DNA of 64,000 nt from Monoplex corrugatus (GCA_030674185.1 CM060306.1:253001-317000); one strand, 5' to 3'. Positions 33,306 through 47,849 are shown, numbered from the stretch's first letter. Numbers and translations: made by a program. Notes: generated by a model not told the origin, from the letters alone.

Positions 33306-36300
33306 GTGAGTAACTTCAGTGGGTCATATTTGTCAGTGGGTGATAGGTGTCAGTGGGTGATAGGTGTCAGTGGGTGATAGTGATAGGTGTCAGTGGGTGG
33401 TACATGTCATTTCAGTGGGTGATGTGTCATTGTCAGTGGGGATACATGTCAGTGGGTGGTATGTTTGTCAGTGGGTGATGTGTGTTAGTGGGTGGTACAT
33501 GTCAGTGGGTGGTGTGTGTCATTGTCAGTGGGTGATACATGTCATTGAGTGGTATGTTTGTGATATGTGTCAGTGGGTGATGCGTGTCAGTGGGTGATAC
33601 GTGTCACTGTCAGTGGGGGATACGTGTCAGTGTGTGATAGGTGTCAGTGGGTGGTACATGTCATTGTCAGTGGGTGATACGTGTCAGTGGGTGGTACGTG
33701 TCACTGTCAGTGGGTGATACGTGTCACTGTCAGTGTGTGATAGGTGTCAGTGGGTGGTACATGTCACTGTCAGTGGGTGGTGTAGTGTCACTCTCAGTGG
33801 GTGGTACGTGTCACTGTCAGTGTGTGATAGGTGTCAGTGGGTGGTACATGTCACTGTCAGTGGGTGATACGTGTCAGTGGGTGGTATGTGTCACTGTCAG
33901 TGTGATATGTGTCAGTGGGTGGTACGTGTCATTGTCAGTGTGTGATATGTGTCGGTGGGTGGTACATGTCAGTGTGTGATATGTGTCAGTGGGTGGTACG
34001 TGTCACTGTCAGTGTGTGATATGTGTCAGTGGGTGGTACATGGTACGTGTCATTGTCAGTGGGTCATGCATGTCATTGTCAGTGTGTGATAGGTGTCAGT
34101 GGGTGGTACATGTCTCTGTCAGTGCGTGATATGACATTTGGTGATACATGTCAGTGCGTGATATGACATTTGGTGATACATGTCAGTGGTGTGATACATT
34201 GTATACATGTCAGTGGGTGATACATGTCGCAGTGGGTGATACATGTCATTGTACATGTAGTGGTGATACATGTCATTGACAGTGGTTGATACATGTCAGT
34301 GGGTGATACATGTCATTGTCAGTGGGGGATATGTCATTGTCAGTGAGTGATACATGCAATTCCCAGTGGGTGATACATGTCATTGTCAGTGGGTGATACA
34401 TGTCATGTCAGTGGGTGATACATGTCATTGTCAGTGGGTGATACACATGTCAGTGGGTGATACAAGTCAGTGGGTGATACATGTCATTGTCAGTGGGTGA
34501 TACATGTCATGTCAGGGTGATACATGTCAGTGGGTGATACATGTCATTGTCAGTGGGTGATACATGTCATTGTCAGTGGGTGATACATGTCATTGTCAGT
34601 GGGTGATACATGTCAGTGGTTGATACATGTCATTGTCAGTGGGTGATACATGTCATTGTCAATGGGTGATACATGTCATTGTCAGTGGGTGATGTCATTG
34701 TCAGTGAGTGATACATGTCATTGACAGTGGGTGATACATGTCAGTGGGTGATACATATTGTCAGTGGGTGATACATGTCATGTAGTGGATGATACATGTC
34801 ATTGTCAGTGGGTGATACATGTCATTGTCAGTGGGTGATACATGTCAGTGGGTGATACATGTCATTGTCAGTGGGTGATACATGTCATTGTCAGTGGGTG
34901 ATACATGTCAGTGTCAGTGTGATACATGTCATTGTCATGTGGTGATACATGTCAGTGGTGTATACATGTCATTGTAGTGGGTGATACATGTCATGTCATG
35001 GTGATACATGTCAGTGGGTGATACTGTCATTGTCAGTGGGTGATATAAAGTCATGTCAGTGGTGTACATCATTGTCAGTGGGTGATACATGTCATGTGTG
35101 GTGATAATTCATGTCAGTGGTGAACTACGTTTATATTGTCAGTGGGTGATACATGTCAGTGGTTGGTACATGTCAGTGGTTGGTACATGTCAGTGGGTGA
35201 TACATGTCAGTCGTTGGTACATGTCAGTGGGTGATACATGTCAGTGGGTGATACATGTCAATGGTTGGTACATGTCAGTGGGTGATACATGTCAGTGGTT
35301 GGTACATGTCAGTGGGTGATACATGTCAGTGGTTGGTACATTTCAGTGGGTGGTACATGTCAGTGGGTGATACATGTCAGTGGGTGGTACATGTCAGTGG
35401 TTGGTACATGTCAGTGGTTGGTACCTGTAAGTGGTTGTACATGTCATGGGTGGTACATGTCAGTGGGTGGTACCTGTCAGTGGTACATGTCAGTGGTTGG
35501 TACCTGTCAGTGGGTGATACATGTCAGTGGTTGGTACATGTCAGTGGTTGGTACATGTCAGTGGTTGGTACATGTCAGTGGATGATATGTGGCAGTGGGT
35601 GATACATGTCAGTGGGTGATATGTGGCAGTGGGTGATATGTGGCAGTGGGTGATACATGTCATCAAGTGGTATGTCAGTGGGTGATACATGTCAGTGGGT
35701 GATATGTGTCAGTGTCATCAGGTGGTATGTGTCAGTGGGTGATGTGTGAATGGGTGATACATGTCATCAGATGGTATGTATCAGTGGGTGATACATGTCA
35801 GTGTCATCAGGTGTTAAGTGTCAATGGGTGATACATGTCATCAGGTGATGTGTCAATGGGTGATACATGTCATCAGGTGATAAGTGTCAATGGGTGATAC
35901 ATGTCAGTGTCATCAGGTGATAAGTGTCAATGGGTGATACGTGTGTCAGTGTCATCAGGTGATAAGTGTCAATGGGTGATATGTGTCAGTGTCATCAGGT
36001 GATAAGTGTCCACATGTCATCAGGTGATAAGTGTCAATGGGTGATACATGTCAGTGTCATCAGGTGATAAGTGTCAATGGGTGATACATGTCAGTGTCAT
36101 CAGGTGGTAAGTGTCAATGGGTGATACATGTCAATGGGTGATACGTGTCAGTGTCATCAGGTGATAAGTGTCAATGGGTGATACATGTCATCAGGTGATA
36201 GTGTCAATGGGTGATACATGTCAGTGTCATCAGGTGACAAGTGTCAATGGTGATACGTGTCAGTGTCATCAGATGGTATGTGTCAATGGGTGATACATGT

Positions 36301-37440
36301 CAATGGGTGATACGTGTCAGTGTCATCAGATGGTATGTGTCAGTGTGTAATACGTGTCAGTGTCATCAGTTGATACATGTCAGTGGGTGATACATGTCAG
36401 TGTCATCAGGTGGTATGTGTCAGTGTGTAATACGTGTCGGTGTCATCAGTTGATACATGTCAATGGGTGATACATGTCAGTGTCATCAGGTGGTATGTGT
36501 CAGTGGGTGATATGTCAGTGGGTGGTACATGTCAGTGGGTGATATGTGTCATTGTCAGTGGGTGATACATGTCTGTCAGTGGGTGATATGTCATTGTCAG
36601 TGGGTGATACATGTCAGTGGGTGATATGTGTCATTGTCAGTGGGTGATACATGTCATTGTCAGTGGGTGATGCATGTCATTGTCAGTGGGTGATACATGT
36701 CAGTTGGTGGTACATGTCATTGTCAGTGGGTGATGCATGTCATTTTCAGTGGGTGATACATGTCAGTTGGTGGTACATGTCATTGTCAGTGGGTGATAGA
36801 TGTCAGTGGGTGATGCATGTCGTTGTCAGTGAGTGATACATATCATTGTCAGTGGGTGATACATGTCATTGTCAGTGGGTGATGTCATTGTCAGTGAGTG
36901 ATACATGTCATTGACAGTGGGTGATACATGTCATTGTCAGTGGGTGATACATGTCATTGTCAGCTGGTGATAGGTGTCAGTGGGTGATACATGTCATTGT
37001 CAGTGGGTTATACACTTCAGTGGGTGATACATGTCAATGGTTGATACATGTCATTGGCAGTGGGTGATACATGTCATTGACAGTGGTTGATACATGTCAT
37101 TGTCAGTAGGTGATACATGTCATTGTCAGTGGTTGATACGTGTCATTGTCCGTGGTTGATACATGTCAGTGGTTGATACATGTCATTGTCAGTGGGTGAT
37201 ACATGTCATTGACAGTGGTTGATACATGTCATTGTCAGTGGGTGATACATGTCATTGTCAGTGGTTGATACGTGTCATTGTCAGTGGTTGATACATGTCA
37301 TTGTCAGTGGGTTGATACTTGTCATTGTCAGTGGTTGATGCGTGTCATTGTCAGTGGTTGATACATGTCAGTGGTTGATACATGTCATTGTCAGTGGGTG
37401 ATACATGTCATTGACAGTGGTTGATACATGTCATTGTCAG
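33306..37440. repeat. Short-period (about 17-23-bp) minisatellite starting at the donor
   Basis: The array starts within about 10 bases of the GTGAGT donor with 'CAGTGGGT' copies. Two forms mix: 'GTCAGTGGGTGATACAT' (17 bp) and a form with an added 'GTCATT' (23 bp). Between about 35640 and 36500 a 'GTGTCATCAGGTGATAAGTG' form dominates. 34100-35150 is somewhat irregular. Sub-family blocks suggest local homogenisation. No gene is seen. Confidence 0.92.
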
Positions 37441-37648
37441 CAATGTCCACTATGTACATCATGGGGACATGTCCCTTCACATTTAGCAATGTCCACTATG
37501 TACATCATGGAGACGTGTCTCTTCACATTTAGCAATGTCCACTATGTATATTATGGAGACGTGTCTCTTCACATTTAGCAATGTCCACTATGTACATCAT
37601 GGGGACATGTCTCTTCACATTTAGCTATGTCCACTATGTACATCATGG

Positions 37649-38131
37649 ACGTTAGTTACTGCATGCATTCTGTCTAGGTTAGATTATTGCAATTCACTCC
37701 TTGCGGGTTGCCCTCAGAAACATCTCAAACATTTGCAACAAGTTCAGAACTCTGCAGCTAAACTCATCTTCAAGGCACGTAGGTCACAGCACTGCACACC
37801 CCTGTTTCAGACACTGCACTGGCTCCCGGTTGAACAAAGAATAAAATACAAGATTTGCTGCCTTTGTTATCACATCATTTCTGGAACTGCTCCTGACTAT
37901 CTCTCTGAACTCTTGACTGTCTACGTACCTTCTCGATCACTCCGCTCTTCTGTGGATGACAAGAAGTTTCGTGTGCCAAAATATAACAGAGAAACTCACG
38001 GTGGTAGAGCCTTTGCAGTTTTTGCTGTTCAGACATGGAACTTGTTGCCTCAGTCCGTCCGCCACTCTAAAACTCTACCATCTTTCAAAACAAGTTTAAA
38101 AACTTACTTCTTTAAACAGTGTTTTTCCTGA
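37649..38131 (+). CDS. C-terminal part of a CR1/L2-like LINE reverse transcriptase (partial)
   Basis: An uninterrupted 160-codon frame with no start because the element is truncated at its left end. It reads 'TLVTACILSRLDYCNSLLAG', 'LQQVQNSAAKLIFKARR', 'LFQTLHWLPVEQRIKYKICC', 'GTAPDYLSELLTVYVPSRSL', 'WNLLPQSVRHSKTLPSFK' and ends 'TYFFKQCFS' then TGA. The S.LDYCNSLL, LHWLPV..RI.YK and P.YL.ELL..Y.PSR.LRS motifs are typical of the post-palm region of this LINE group. The catalytic YADD region is not included, so this copy has no enzyme activity. Confidence 0.88.
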   Translation, partial: TLVTACILSRLDYCNSLLAGCPQKHLKHLQQVQNSAAKLIFKARRSQHCTPLFQTLHWLPVEQRIKYKICCLCYHIISGTAPDYLSELLTVYVPSRSLRSSVDDKKFRVPKYNRETHGGRAFAVFAVQTWNLLPQSVRHSKTLPSFKTSLKTYFFKQCFS

Positions 38132-38468
38132 TTTTGGCTAGTGGGTTGATCCTGCTTGACATTCTGGATGAAATTGTGCACAATGGGGTGTGTGCCAGTG
38201 TGTGTGTGTTGATGTGTGCTGTGTGTGTGTGGGTGTTGTGTGTGTGTGTTTGAAAATGGGGGGAGAGGGGTGGGCGGGGAGGGGGTGAGAGGGAGAGAGA
38301 TTATTTGGTGTGTCTGTGTGGTTGTTGATTTCCTGTGGATAGTTTTTGATGAGTTTGTTTGTATTGTAGCCTGTTATTTGGTTTATATATGTATGGTTTA
38401 CTGATGTAAAGCGCTTTGAGGTTTCGGAAAGCGCTTTATAAATGCACTATTATTATTATTATTATTAT
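37649..38468 (+). mobile_element. CR1/L2-like LINE, 5'-truncated, with (ATT)n tail
   Basis: Inserted within the 46-bp array. The last part of an RT ORF (37649-38131) is followed by about 300 bases of 3' UTR, including TG-rich and G-rich patches, then 'TGTAAAGCGCTTTGAGG', 'CGCTTTATAAATGCAC' and an (ATT)n tail ending near 38468. The GCGCTTTATAAATG...(ATT)n ending is the same style as at 1-275 and 47843. No long target duplication is visible (only ATGG on each side), as is usual for this LINE group. Confidence 0.85.
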
Positions 38469-41400
38469 GGAGACGTGTCTCTTCACATTTAGCAATATCC
38501 ACTATGTACATCATGGGGACATGTCTCTTCACATTTTAGCAATGTCCACTATGTAATCATGGGGACATGTCTCTTCCACATTTAGCAATGTCCACTATGT
38601 ACATCATGGGACTGTCTCTTCACATTTAGCTATGTCCACTGTGTACATCATGGGACATGTCTCTTCACATTTAGCATTCCACTATGAATCATGGGGACAT
38701 GTCCTCTTCACATTTAGCAATTCCACTATGTACATCATGGGGACATGTCCCTTCACATTTAGCAATGTCACTATGTGGATCATTGGGGACATGTCCCTTC
38801 ACATTTAGCAATGTCCACTATGTACATCATGGGGACATGTCCCTTCACATTTAGCAATGTCCACTATGTACATCATGGGGACATGTCCCTTCACATTTAG
38901 CAATGTCCACTATGTACATCATGGGGACATGTCTCTTCACATTTAGCTATGTCCACTTTGTACATCATGGGGACATGTCCCTTCACATTTAGCAATGTCA
39001 CTGATGTAGATCATGGGGACATGTCCCTTCACATTTAGCAATGTCACTATGTAATCATGGGGACATGTCCTTCACATTTAGCAATGTCCACTATGTACAT
39101 CATGGGGACATGTCCCTTCACATTTAGCAATGTCCACTATGTACATCATGGGGACATGTCTCTTCACATTTAGCAATGTCCACTGTGTACTCATGGGGAC
39201 ATGTCTTTCACATTTAGCAATGTCCACTATGTACATCATGGGGACATATCCTTCACATTTAGCAATGTCCACTATGTACATCATTGGGACATGTCTCTTC
39301 ACATTTAGCAATGTCCACTATGTACATCATGGGGACATGTCCCTTCACATTTAGCAATGTCCACTATGTGGATCATGGGACATGTCCTCTTCAGATTTAG
39401 CTACACTGTCCACTATGTACATCATGGGGACATGTCCCTTCACATTTAGCAATGTCCACTATGTACATCATTGGGACATGTCCCTTCACATTTAGCAATG
39501 TCCACTATGTACATCATGGGGACATTTCCCTTCACATTTAGCAATGTCCACTATGTACATCATGGGGACATGTCTCTTCACATTTAGCAATGTCCACTAT
39601 GTACATCATGGGGACATGTCTCTTCTCATTTAGCAATGTCCACTATGTACATCATAGGGACATGTCCCTTCACATTTAGCAATGTCCATATGTACATCAT
39701 GGAGACGTGTCTTTCACATTTAGCAATGTCCACTATGTACATCATGGAGACGTGTCTCTTCACATTTAGCAATGTCCACTATGTACATCATGGGACATGT
39801 CTCTTCACATTTAGCTATGTACATCATGGAGACGTGTCCTTAATTACATGTCCCTGTTCAGGGGACTGTCTCATTGCATATGACAGGAATGTCTTATGCA
39901 TCTGAATCTGGGACTGCCTCATTAGTCCTTGTATCATGGAAGTCTTCACATTACAAGTCACTTGTGATGGACTTCTACATTATTCACTAGTGATCATGGC
40001 ATGCCCTCCATAGAATGTACTTCATCATGGCTTTTCCATTTCATGCACTATGTGTCAGGGTGTCTTACATTCAGTCATTACATCGGAATGTCCTCACATA
40101 CAATGTCACTTATCATGGATGTCCTTCACATTTAGTGCACTTTATCATGGACAGTCCTTCACATTTAGCAATTCCACTTGTCAGGGACATGTCCTTACAT
40201 TAGAGTCCACTATGTATATGGACATGTCCTTCATTAGCAATGTCCACTATGTACTCTGGACATTCCTCCATTATGAATGTATCAGGACATGTCCTTCCAT
40301 TTAGCATGTCACATACATCATGGGGACAGTCCTCCATTTAGCAATGTCACTATGAATCATGGGACTTCTTAATTTAGCAATGTCACTATTCATCATGGGG
40401 AATGTCCTTCACATTTAGCAATGTCCACTTCACATGGGCATGTCCTTCCATTTAGCAATGTCCACTATGTACATCATGGGGACAATTACATGTAATTGGA
40501 CATGTCTTCACATTTACAATTCACTTGTACATCTGGACTGTCCCTTCCATTAGCATGTCCACTATGTATCATGGGGAAGTTCTACATTCACTATGTAATC
40601 ATGGGGACAGTCCCTTCACATTTGCAATGTCCATATGTATCATGGGGACATTCCCTTCACATTTGCATGTCCACTATGTACATCATGGGGACATGTCCTT
40701 CACATTTAGCAATTCCATTGTACATCATGGACATGTCCCTTCACATTTACATGTCACATGTACATCATGGGACATGTCCCTTCACATTTAGCAATGTCCA
40801 CTTTTACATCATGGAGACATGTCCTCACATTTAGCAATGTTCACTATGTACTCATGGGACATGTCCCTTCACATTTGTATGTCCACTATTGATCAGGACA
40901 TGTCCCTTCAATTGCAATGTCACTATGAGACATGGACATGTCCCTTCACATTTAGCAATTCCACTTGTAATCATGGGACTGTCCCTTCACATTTAGCATG
41001 TCCACTATGTATCATGGGGACATGTCCCTTCACATTTAGCATGCCACTATGTAATCATGGGACAGTCCTTCCATTTAGCAATGTCACTATGTACATCATG
41101 GACATGTCCTTCACATTTAGAATATCACTATTAATCATGGGGACATGTCTCTTCACATTTAGCAATGTCCACTATGTAATCATGGGGACATGTCCTTCAC
41201 ATTTAGCATGTCATTGTACATCATGGGACTGTCCCCATTACATGTCCACTATGTGATCATGGGGACATGTCCCTTCACATTAGCAATGTCCACTATGTAC
41301 ATCATGGGGACATGTCCTTCCATTTAGCAATGTCCATTTGTACATCATGGGACTGTCCTTCACATTTAGCAATTCCACTATGTACATCATGGGACATGTC

Positions 41401-44400
41401 TCTTACATTTAGCTATGTCCACTTAATCATGGACTGTCCTTCACATTAGCAATCCACTGTAGATCATGGGGACATTCCTTCACATTTAGCAATGTCCACA
41501 GTAGATCATGGGGACATGTCCTTCACATTTAGCAATGTCCACTATGTAATCATGGACATGTCCCTTCACTTAGCAATTCCACTATGTAATCATGGGACAT
41601 GTCTTACATTACATGTCCACTGTACATCATGGGGACTGTCCTTCATTAGCATGTCCACATGTACTCATGGAAAGTGTCTCTTCACATTTAGCAATGTCCA
41701 CTGTACACATGGAGACGTTCCTTACATTTAGCATTCCACTATTGATCATGGGGACATGTCCTTCACATTTAGCAATGTCCACTTGTGACTGGGGATGTCT
41801 CTTCACATTTAGCATTGCTCTCTATGTACATTCGGGATCATGTCCTTCACATTTAAGCAATGTCGACTATGTGGATCATGGGGACATGTCCCTTTATTTA
41901 GCATGTCCACTATGTACATCATGGGGACATGTCCCTTCCACATTTGTAACATGGCCATTTTACATCATGGACATGTCCCATTCAACATTTAGCAATGTCC
42001 TACTAGTGTACTATGGGGACATGTCCTTCACATTTAGCAATGTCCACTTGTAATCATGGAAGTTCCTTCACATTTAGCAATGTCACTATGTCGATCATGG
42101 GAGTGTTCTCACTTTCCACATGTGATTGGGTATGTCCTTGGGACGATGTCCCTATTACATTTAGCAATGTCCCTATGTACATCATGGTGACATGTCCCTT
42201 CATGTGCAGATGTCCATTGTACATCATGGACATGTCTTTCACATTGAGCTTGTCACATTGTACTCATGGCGACAGTGTTCACTTGGCAATTCCTACATGT
42301 ATTACTATGGGGACATGTCCCTTACATTTAGCAATGTCCACTATGTAGATCATGGGGACATGTCCTTACATTTAGCAATGTCCACTATGTACATCATGGG
42401 ACATGTCCCTTCACATTTAGTATTGTGGACTATGTTATCCATTGGGACATGTCCCTTCATGGAGAATGTCTCTTTACATGTCACATATGGGGACATGTCC
42501 TTCACATTTAGCAATGTCCCTATTGGATCATGGGGGATATGTCCTTCACATTTAGCAATGTCACTATATACATCTGGGGAATGTCACTTTCACAATTAGC
42601 ATGTCCACTATGACATCATGGGGACTGTCTCTTACATTTGCCAATGTACATCTATGTACATTCTTGGGGCATGTCTCTTCCATTGTTAGGCATGTACTTA
42701 TTTGGGGAATGTCCTATTCTCATTTAGCAATGTCCACTATGTACATCAGGGACATGTCCCTTTATTTAGCATGTCTATCTATTAGCAATCATGGGGACAA
42801 CATGTCCACTTAGATGTCATGGTGGACATGTCCCTTCACATTTAGCAAGTCCTTTGTACATCTTGGAATTCATACTTACATTTAGGAGTCCACTAGTCAT
42901 TCATGGGACATGTCCCTTCACATTTAGCAATGTCCATATGTACTCATGGGGACTGTCCCTTACATATTTTAATATGGACATGTCCTTACATCATGGGAAT
43001 GTCCTTCACATTTAGCATGTCCACTGTTTACATCATGAGAATGTCTACTTCACATTTAGCAATGCCCCTATGTACATCTGGGCACTGCCCTCACATTTTA
43101 GCTATTGTCTGCTATGTCTGATCTTAATTGGGGACATGTCCACTTTCACATTTAGCAGTACTATGAGGTCATGGCATGTCCCTTCACATTTGAATGTCCA
43201 CTATGTACATCATGGGACATGTCCCTTCACATTTAGCAATGATGCAGTACTTTCATGGGGCAATGTCCCTTCACATTGAGCATGTCCACTTATTTACAAT
43301 GGCGACATGTCTCTTCTTGGAATGTTTCACATTATGTACATCATGGGGACATGTCTCTTCACATTTAGGCAATATCACTATTACATCATGGGGACATGTC
43401 TCTTCACATTTAGCAATGTCCATATGTATGGGGACGTCCCTTCACATTTAGCAATGTCCATTATGTACATCATGGGGACATGTCTCTTCACATTTATCAA
43501 TGTCCACTGTGTACATCATGGGGATATGTCTCTTTACATTTAGCAATGTCGACTATGTACATCATGGAAACGTGTCTTCACATTTAGCAATGTCCACTAT
43601 GTACATATTGGAGACGTGTCTCTTCACATTTAGCTATGTCCACTATGTGGATCATAGGGACATGTCCCTTCACATTTAGCAATGTCCACTGTGTACATCA
43701 TGGGGACATGTCCCTTCACATTTAGCAATGTCCACTGTATATGATCATGGGGACATGTCCCTTCACATTTAGCAATGTCCACTATGTACATCATGGGGAC
43801 ATGTCTCTTCACATTTAGCAATGTCCACTATGTACATCATGGGGACATGTCCCTTCACATTTAGCAATGTCCACTATGTACATCATGGGGACATGTCTCT
43901 TCACATTTAGCAATGTCCACTGTGTACATCATGGGGACATGTCTCTTTACATTTAGCAATGTCGACTATGTACATCATGGAAACGTGTCTTCACATTTAG
44001 CAATGTCCACTATGTACATCATGGAGACGTGTCTCTTCACATTTAGCTATGTCCACTATGTGGATCATGGGGACATGTCCCTTCACATTTAGCAATGTCC
44101 ACTGTACATCATGGGGACATGTCCCTTCACATTTAGCAATGTCCACTATGTACATCATGGGGACATGTCTCTTCACATTTAGCTATGTCCACTGTGTACA
44201 TCATGGGGACATGTCCCTTCACATTTAGCAATGTCCACTGTATAGATCATGGGGACATGTCCCTTCACATTTAGCTATGTCCACTATGTAGATCATGGGG
44301 ACATTTCTCTTCACATTTAGCAATGTCCACTGTGTACATCATGGGGACCTGTCTCTTTACATTTAGCAATGTCCACTATGTACATCATGGAAACGTGTCT

Positions 44401-46745
44401 CTTCACATTTAGCAATGTCCACTATGTACATCATGGAGACGTGTCTCTTCACATTTAGCTATGTCCACTATGGGGACATGTCCCTTCACATTTAGCAATG
44501 TCCACTATGTACATCATGGGGACATGTCCCTTCACATTTAGCAATGTCGACTATGTGGATCATTGGGACATGTCCCTTCACATTTAGCAATGTCCACTAT
44601 GTACATCATGGGGACATGTCCCTTCACATTTAGCTATGTCCACTATGTAGATCATGAGGATATGTCCCTTCACATTTAGCAATGTCGACTATATACATCA
44701 TGTGGACATGTCCCTTCACATTTAGCAATGTCCACTATGTACATCATGGGGACATGTCTCTTCACATTTAGCAATGTCCACTATGTACATCATGGGGACA
44801 TGTCTCTTCACATTTAGCAATGTCCACTGTGTACATCATGGGGACATGTCTCTTCACATTTAGCAATGTCCACTATGTACATCATGGAGACATGTCTCTT
44901 CTCATTTAGCAATGTCCACTATGTACATCATGGGGACATGTCTCTTCTCATTTAGCAATGTCCACTATGTACATCATGGGGACATGTCTCTTCACATTTA
45001 GCTATGTCCACTGTGTACATCATGGAGACGTGTCTCTTCACATTTAGCAATGTCCACTATGTACATCATGGAGACGTGTCTCTTCTCATTTAGCAATGTC
45101 CACTATGTACATCATGGGGACATGTCCCTTCAAATTTAGCTATGTCCACTATGTGGATCATGGGGACATGTCCCTTCACATTTAGCAATGTCCACTATGT
45201 ACATCATGGGGACATGTCTTCTCATTTTGCAATGTCCACTATGTACATCATGGAACGTGTCTCTTCACATTTAGCAATATCCACTATGTACATCATGGGG
45301 ACATGTCTCTTCACATTTAGACATGTCCACTATGTACATCATGGAAACGTGTCTCTTCACATTTAGCAATGTCCACTATGTACATCATGGAAACGTGTCT
45401 CTTCACATTTAGCTATGTCCACTATGTGGATCATGGGGACACATGTCCCTTCACATTTAGCAATGTCCACTATGTGGATCATGGGGTCATGTCCCTTCAC
45501 ATTTAGCAATGTCCACTATGTACATCATGGGGACATGTCCCTTCACATTTAGCAATGTCGACTATGTGGATCATGGGGACATGTCCCTTCTTATTTAGTA
45601 ATGTACATCATGGGGACATGTCCCTTCACATTTAGCAATGTCCACTATGTAGATCATGGGGACATGTCCCTTCACATTTAGCAATGTCCACTATGTACAT
45701 CATGGAGACATGTCTCTTCACATTTAGCTATGTCCACTGTGTACATCATGGAGACGTGTCTCTTCACATTTAGCTATGTCCACTATGTGGATCATGGGGA
45801 CATGTCCCTTCACATTTAGCAATGTCGACTATTTACATCATGGAGACATGTCCCTTCACATTTAGCAATGTTGACTATGTGGATCATGGGGACATGTCCC
45901 TTCACGTTTAGCAATGTCCACTATATAGATCATTGGGACATGTCCCTTCACATTTAGCAATGCCCACTATGTAGATCATGGGACATGTCCCTTCACATTT
46001 AGCAATGTCGACTATGTGGATCATGGGGACATGTCCCTTCACATTTAGCAATGTCCACTATGTAGATCATGGGGACATGTCCCTTCACATTTAGCAATGT
46101 CCACTATGTACATCATGGGGACATGTCTCTTCACATTTCTCAATGTCGACTATGTGGATCATGGGGACATGTCTCTTCACATTTAGCAATGTCGACTATG
46201 TACATCATGGAAACGTGTCTTCACATTTAGCAATGTCCACTATGTACATCATGGAGACGTGTCTTCACATTTAGCTATGTCCACTATGTGGATCATGGGG
46301 ACATGTCCCTTCACATTTGGCAATGTCCACTATGTACATCATGGGGTCATGTCCCTTCACATTTAGCTATGTCCACTATGTACATCATGGGGACATGTCT
46401 CTTCACATTTAGCTATGTCCACTGTGTACATCATGGAGACGTGTTTCTTCGCATTTAGCTATGTCCACTGTGTACATCATGGAACATGTCTCTTCGCATT
46501 TAGCTATGTCCACTATGTACATCATGGAGACCTGTCTCTTCGCATTTAGCTATGTCCACTGTGTACATCATGGAGACATGTCTCTTCGCATTTAGCTATG
46601 TCCACTATGTGGATCATGGGGACATGTCCCATCACATTTAGCAATGTCCACTGTGTACATCATGGGGACATGTCCCTTCACATTTAGCAATATCCACTAT
46701 GTGGGTCATGAGGACATGTCTCTTAATGTTTAGCAATGTTCACTA

Positions 46746-46917
46746 TGTACAGGCTCATAGAGGTGATGGTAATGAAAAAGGCGTAGCAATAATGTACAGA
46801 CGATGATTATAATGAAAGAAATGATGAGGATGATAAATGATGATTGCGATGAGATAAGAGATAATACTGATAATACTATGATGATATCGAAGTGGAGATG
46901 ATGATGATCATCATCAT
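46746..46917. other. GAT-rich spacer between array and LINE
   Basis: A degenerate GATGA/ATGATGAT-rich stretch. Its right end ('GATGATGATCATCATCATG') is probably the (GAT)n tail of the minus-strand LINE that follows. No gene is seen. Confidence 0.5.
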
Positions 46918-47369
46918 GTGCCCTGCCACATGATGTTGGCGGTCATGGCCCTCCATACAAATTTATCTCTTGTCGCTGCATGTACATCTCCCATCCTGTC
47001 TGTCTTCAGTCACTCTGCAAGTCCGTCGAATATTTTCTTCCTGGGTTTACGTGGTGATCTCTTTCTCTCCAGCTTTCCTGTTGTGACCAGGTGCTCTAGT
47101 TCCCCTTTCTTTATAAAATAGACCATTAATGTTGCTTGTCGTTTCCTAATCTTCTTTATCATTGGTCTTTTTGTGTCTGCCTCCTTCAAGACTGTCTAAT
47201 TTGTTTTCTTTGCTGTCCATGGGACTCTCAACATTCTTCTTAGAAGCCTCATTTCAGCTGCCTCAGTCTTGTTTTGGCTTTGCGTTTTGACTGTCCATGC
47301 CTCACAACCGTATAACAGTATCGGTTCTATGTAGCATTCAAGAACTCTCTTCCTGATGTTTCGTCTTCT

Positions 47370-47843
47370 TCATAGACCATAGCATCATCATAACGCGGTT
47401 GCGTACCACTTTTGGCTGTTCTGGAACGGTTCTGGACTGGTTTACCTCCTATTTGACTGGCCGTACCAGTCGGTTGTCATTGGCCACAAATCAAACCCAT
47501 CTGTGCTGAAATGTGGTGTCCCACAAGGTTCTGTCTTGGGACCTGTCCTGTTCACTATGTATACACAACCTCTCAGCGCTATCATTCATCAGTCAGGTCA
47601 CTCATACCACTTCTTTGCGGATGACTCACAGCTGCATAGCTCCTCTGCCCCATCAGATTTTGACGCTCTTGCGTGCAGTCTGAGAGATTGTATAACTTTA
47701 ATGTTTGTTGTTATCTTATTGTGTATGTAATTGTGAACATTTTTTATCACCTTTTGCCTTTCTTGCGAAATGTAAAGCGCTGGTGAGCATGTTTTTATAT
47801 GAAATATGCGCTATACAAATAAACATTATTATTATTATTATTA
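47370..47843 (+). mobile_element. CR1/L2-like LINE 3' fragment nested in the RTE-like LINE
   Basis: In + orientation, opposite to its host element. It encodes 'IDHSIIITRLRTTFGCSG', 'VLDWFTSYLTGR', then after a one-base shift 'LKCGVPQGSVLGPVLFTMYT' and 'HFFADDSQLHSSSAPSDF' (FADD catalytic box). Coding then breaks off at 'SLRDCITLM' and jumps to a 3' UTR with 'AATGTAAAGCGCTGG', 'GCGCTATACAAATAAAC' and an (ATT)n tail at about 47826-47843. The distal RT region is deleted between the palm and the 3' UTR, so it is a doubly truncated dead copy. Confidence 0.82.
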
Positions 47844-47849
47844 ATGCTG

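Larger units (their letters stand above)
37441..46745. repeat. 46-bp minisatellite, about 9 kb, split by a LINE
   Basis: Around 190 copies of a 46-bp unit: 'AATGTCCACTATGTACATCA', 'TGGGGACATGTCCCTTCACA', 'TTTAGC'. Variants differ mainly at TGGAGACGTGTCTCTT and GTGGATC positions. A CR1/L2-like LINE sits at 37649-38468. The block from about 39830 to 43300 is full of short deletions, while the flanks are clean. Each unit includes an acceptor-like 'CCCTTCACATTTAG'. The array begins abruptly at 37441, joined to the previous one at 'CATTGTCAGCAATG'. Confidence 0.93.

Noticed and set aside
273..46745. CRISPR-like regular repeats
   Set aside because: Units are contiguous with no unique spacers, and the context is clearly eukaryotic introns.
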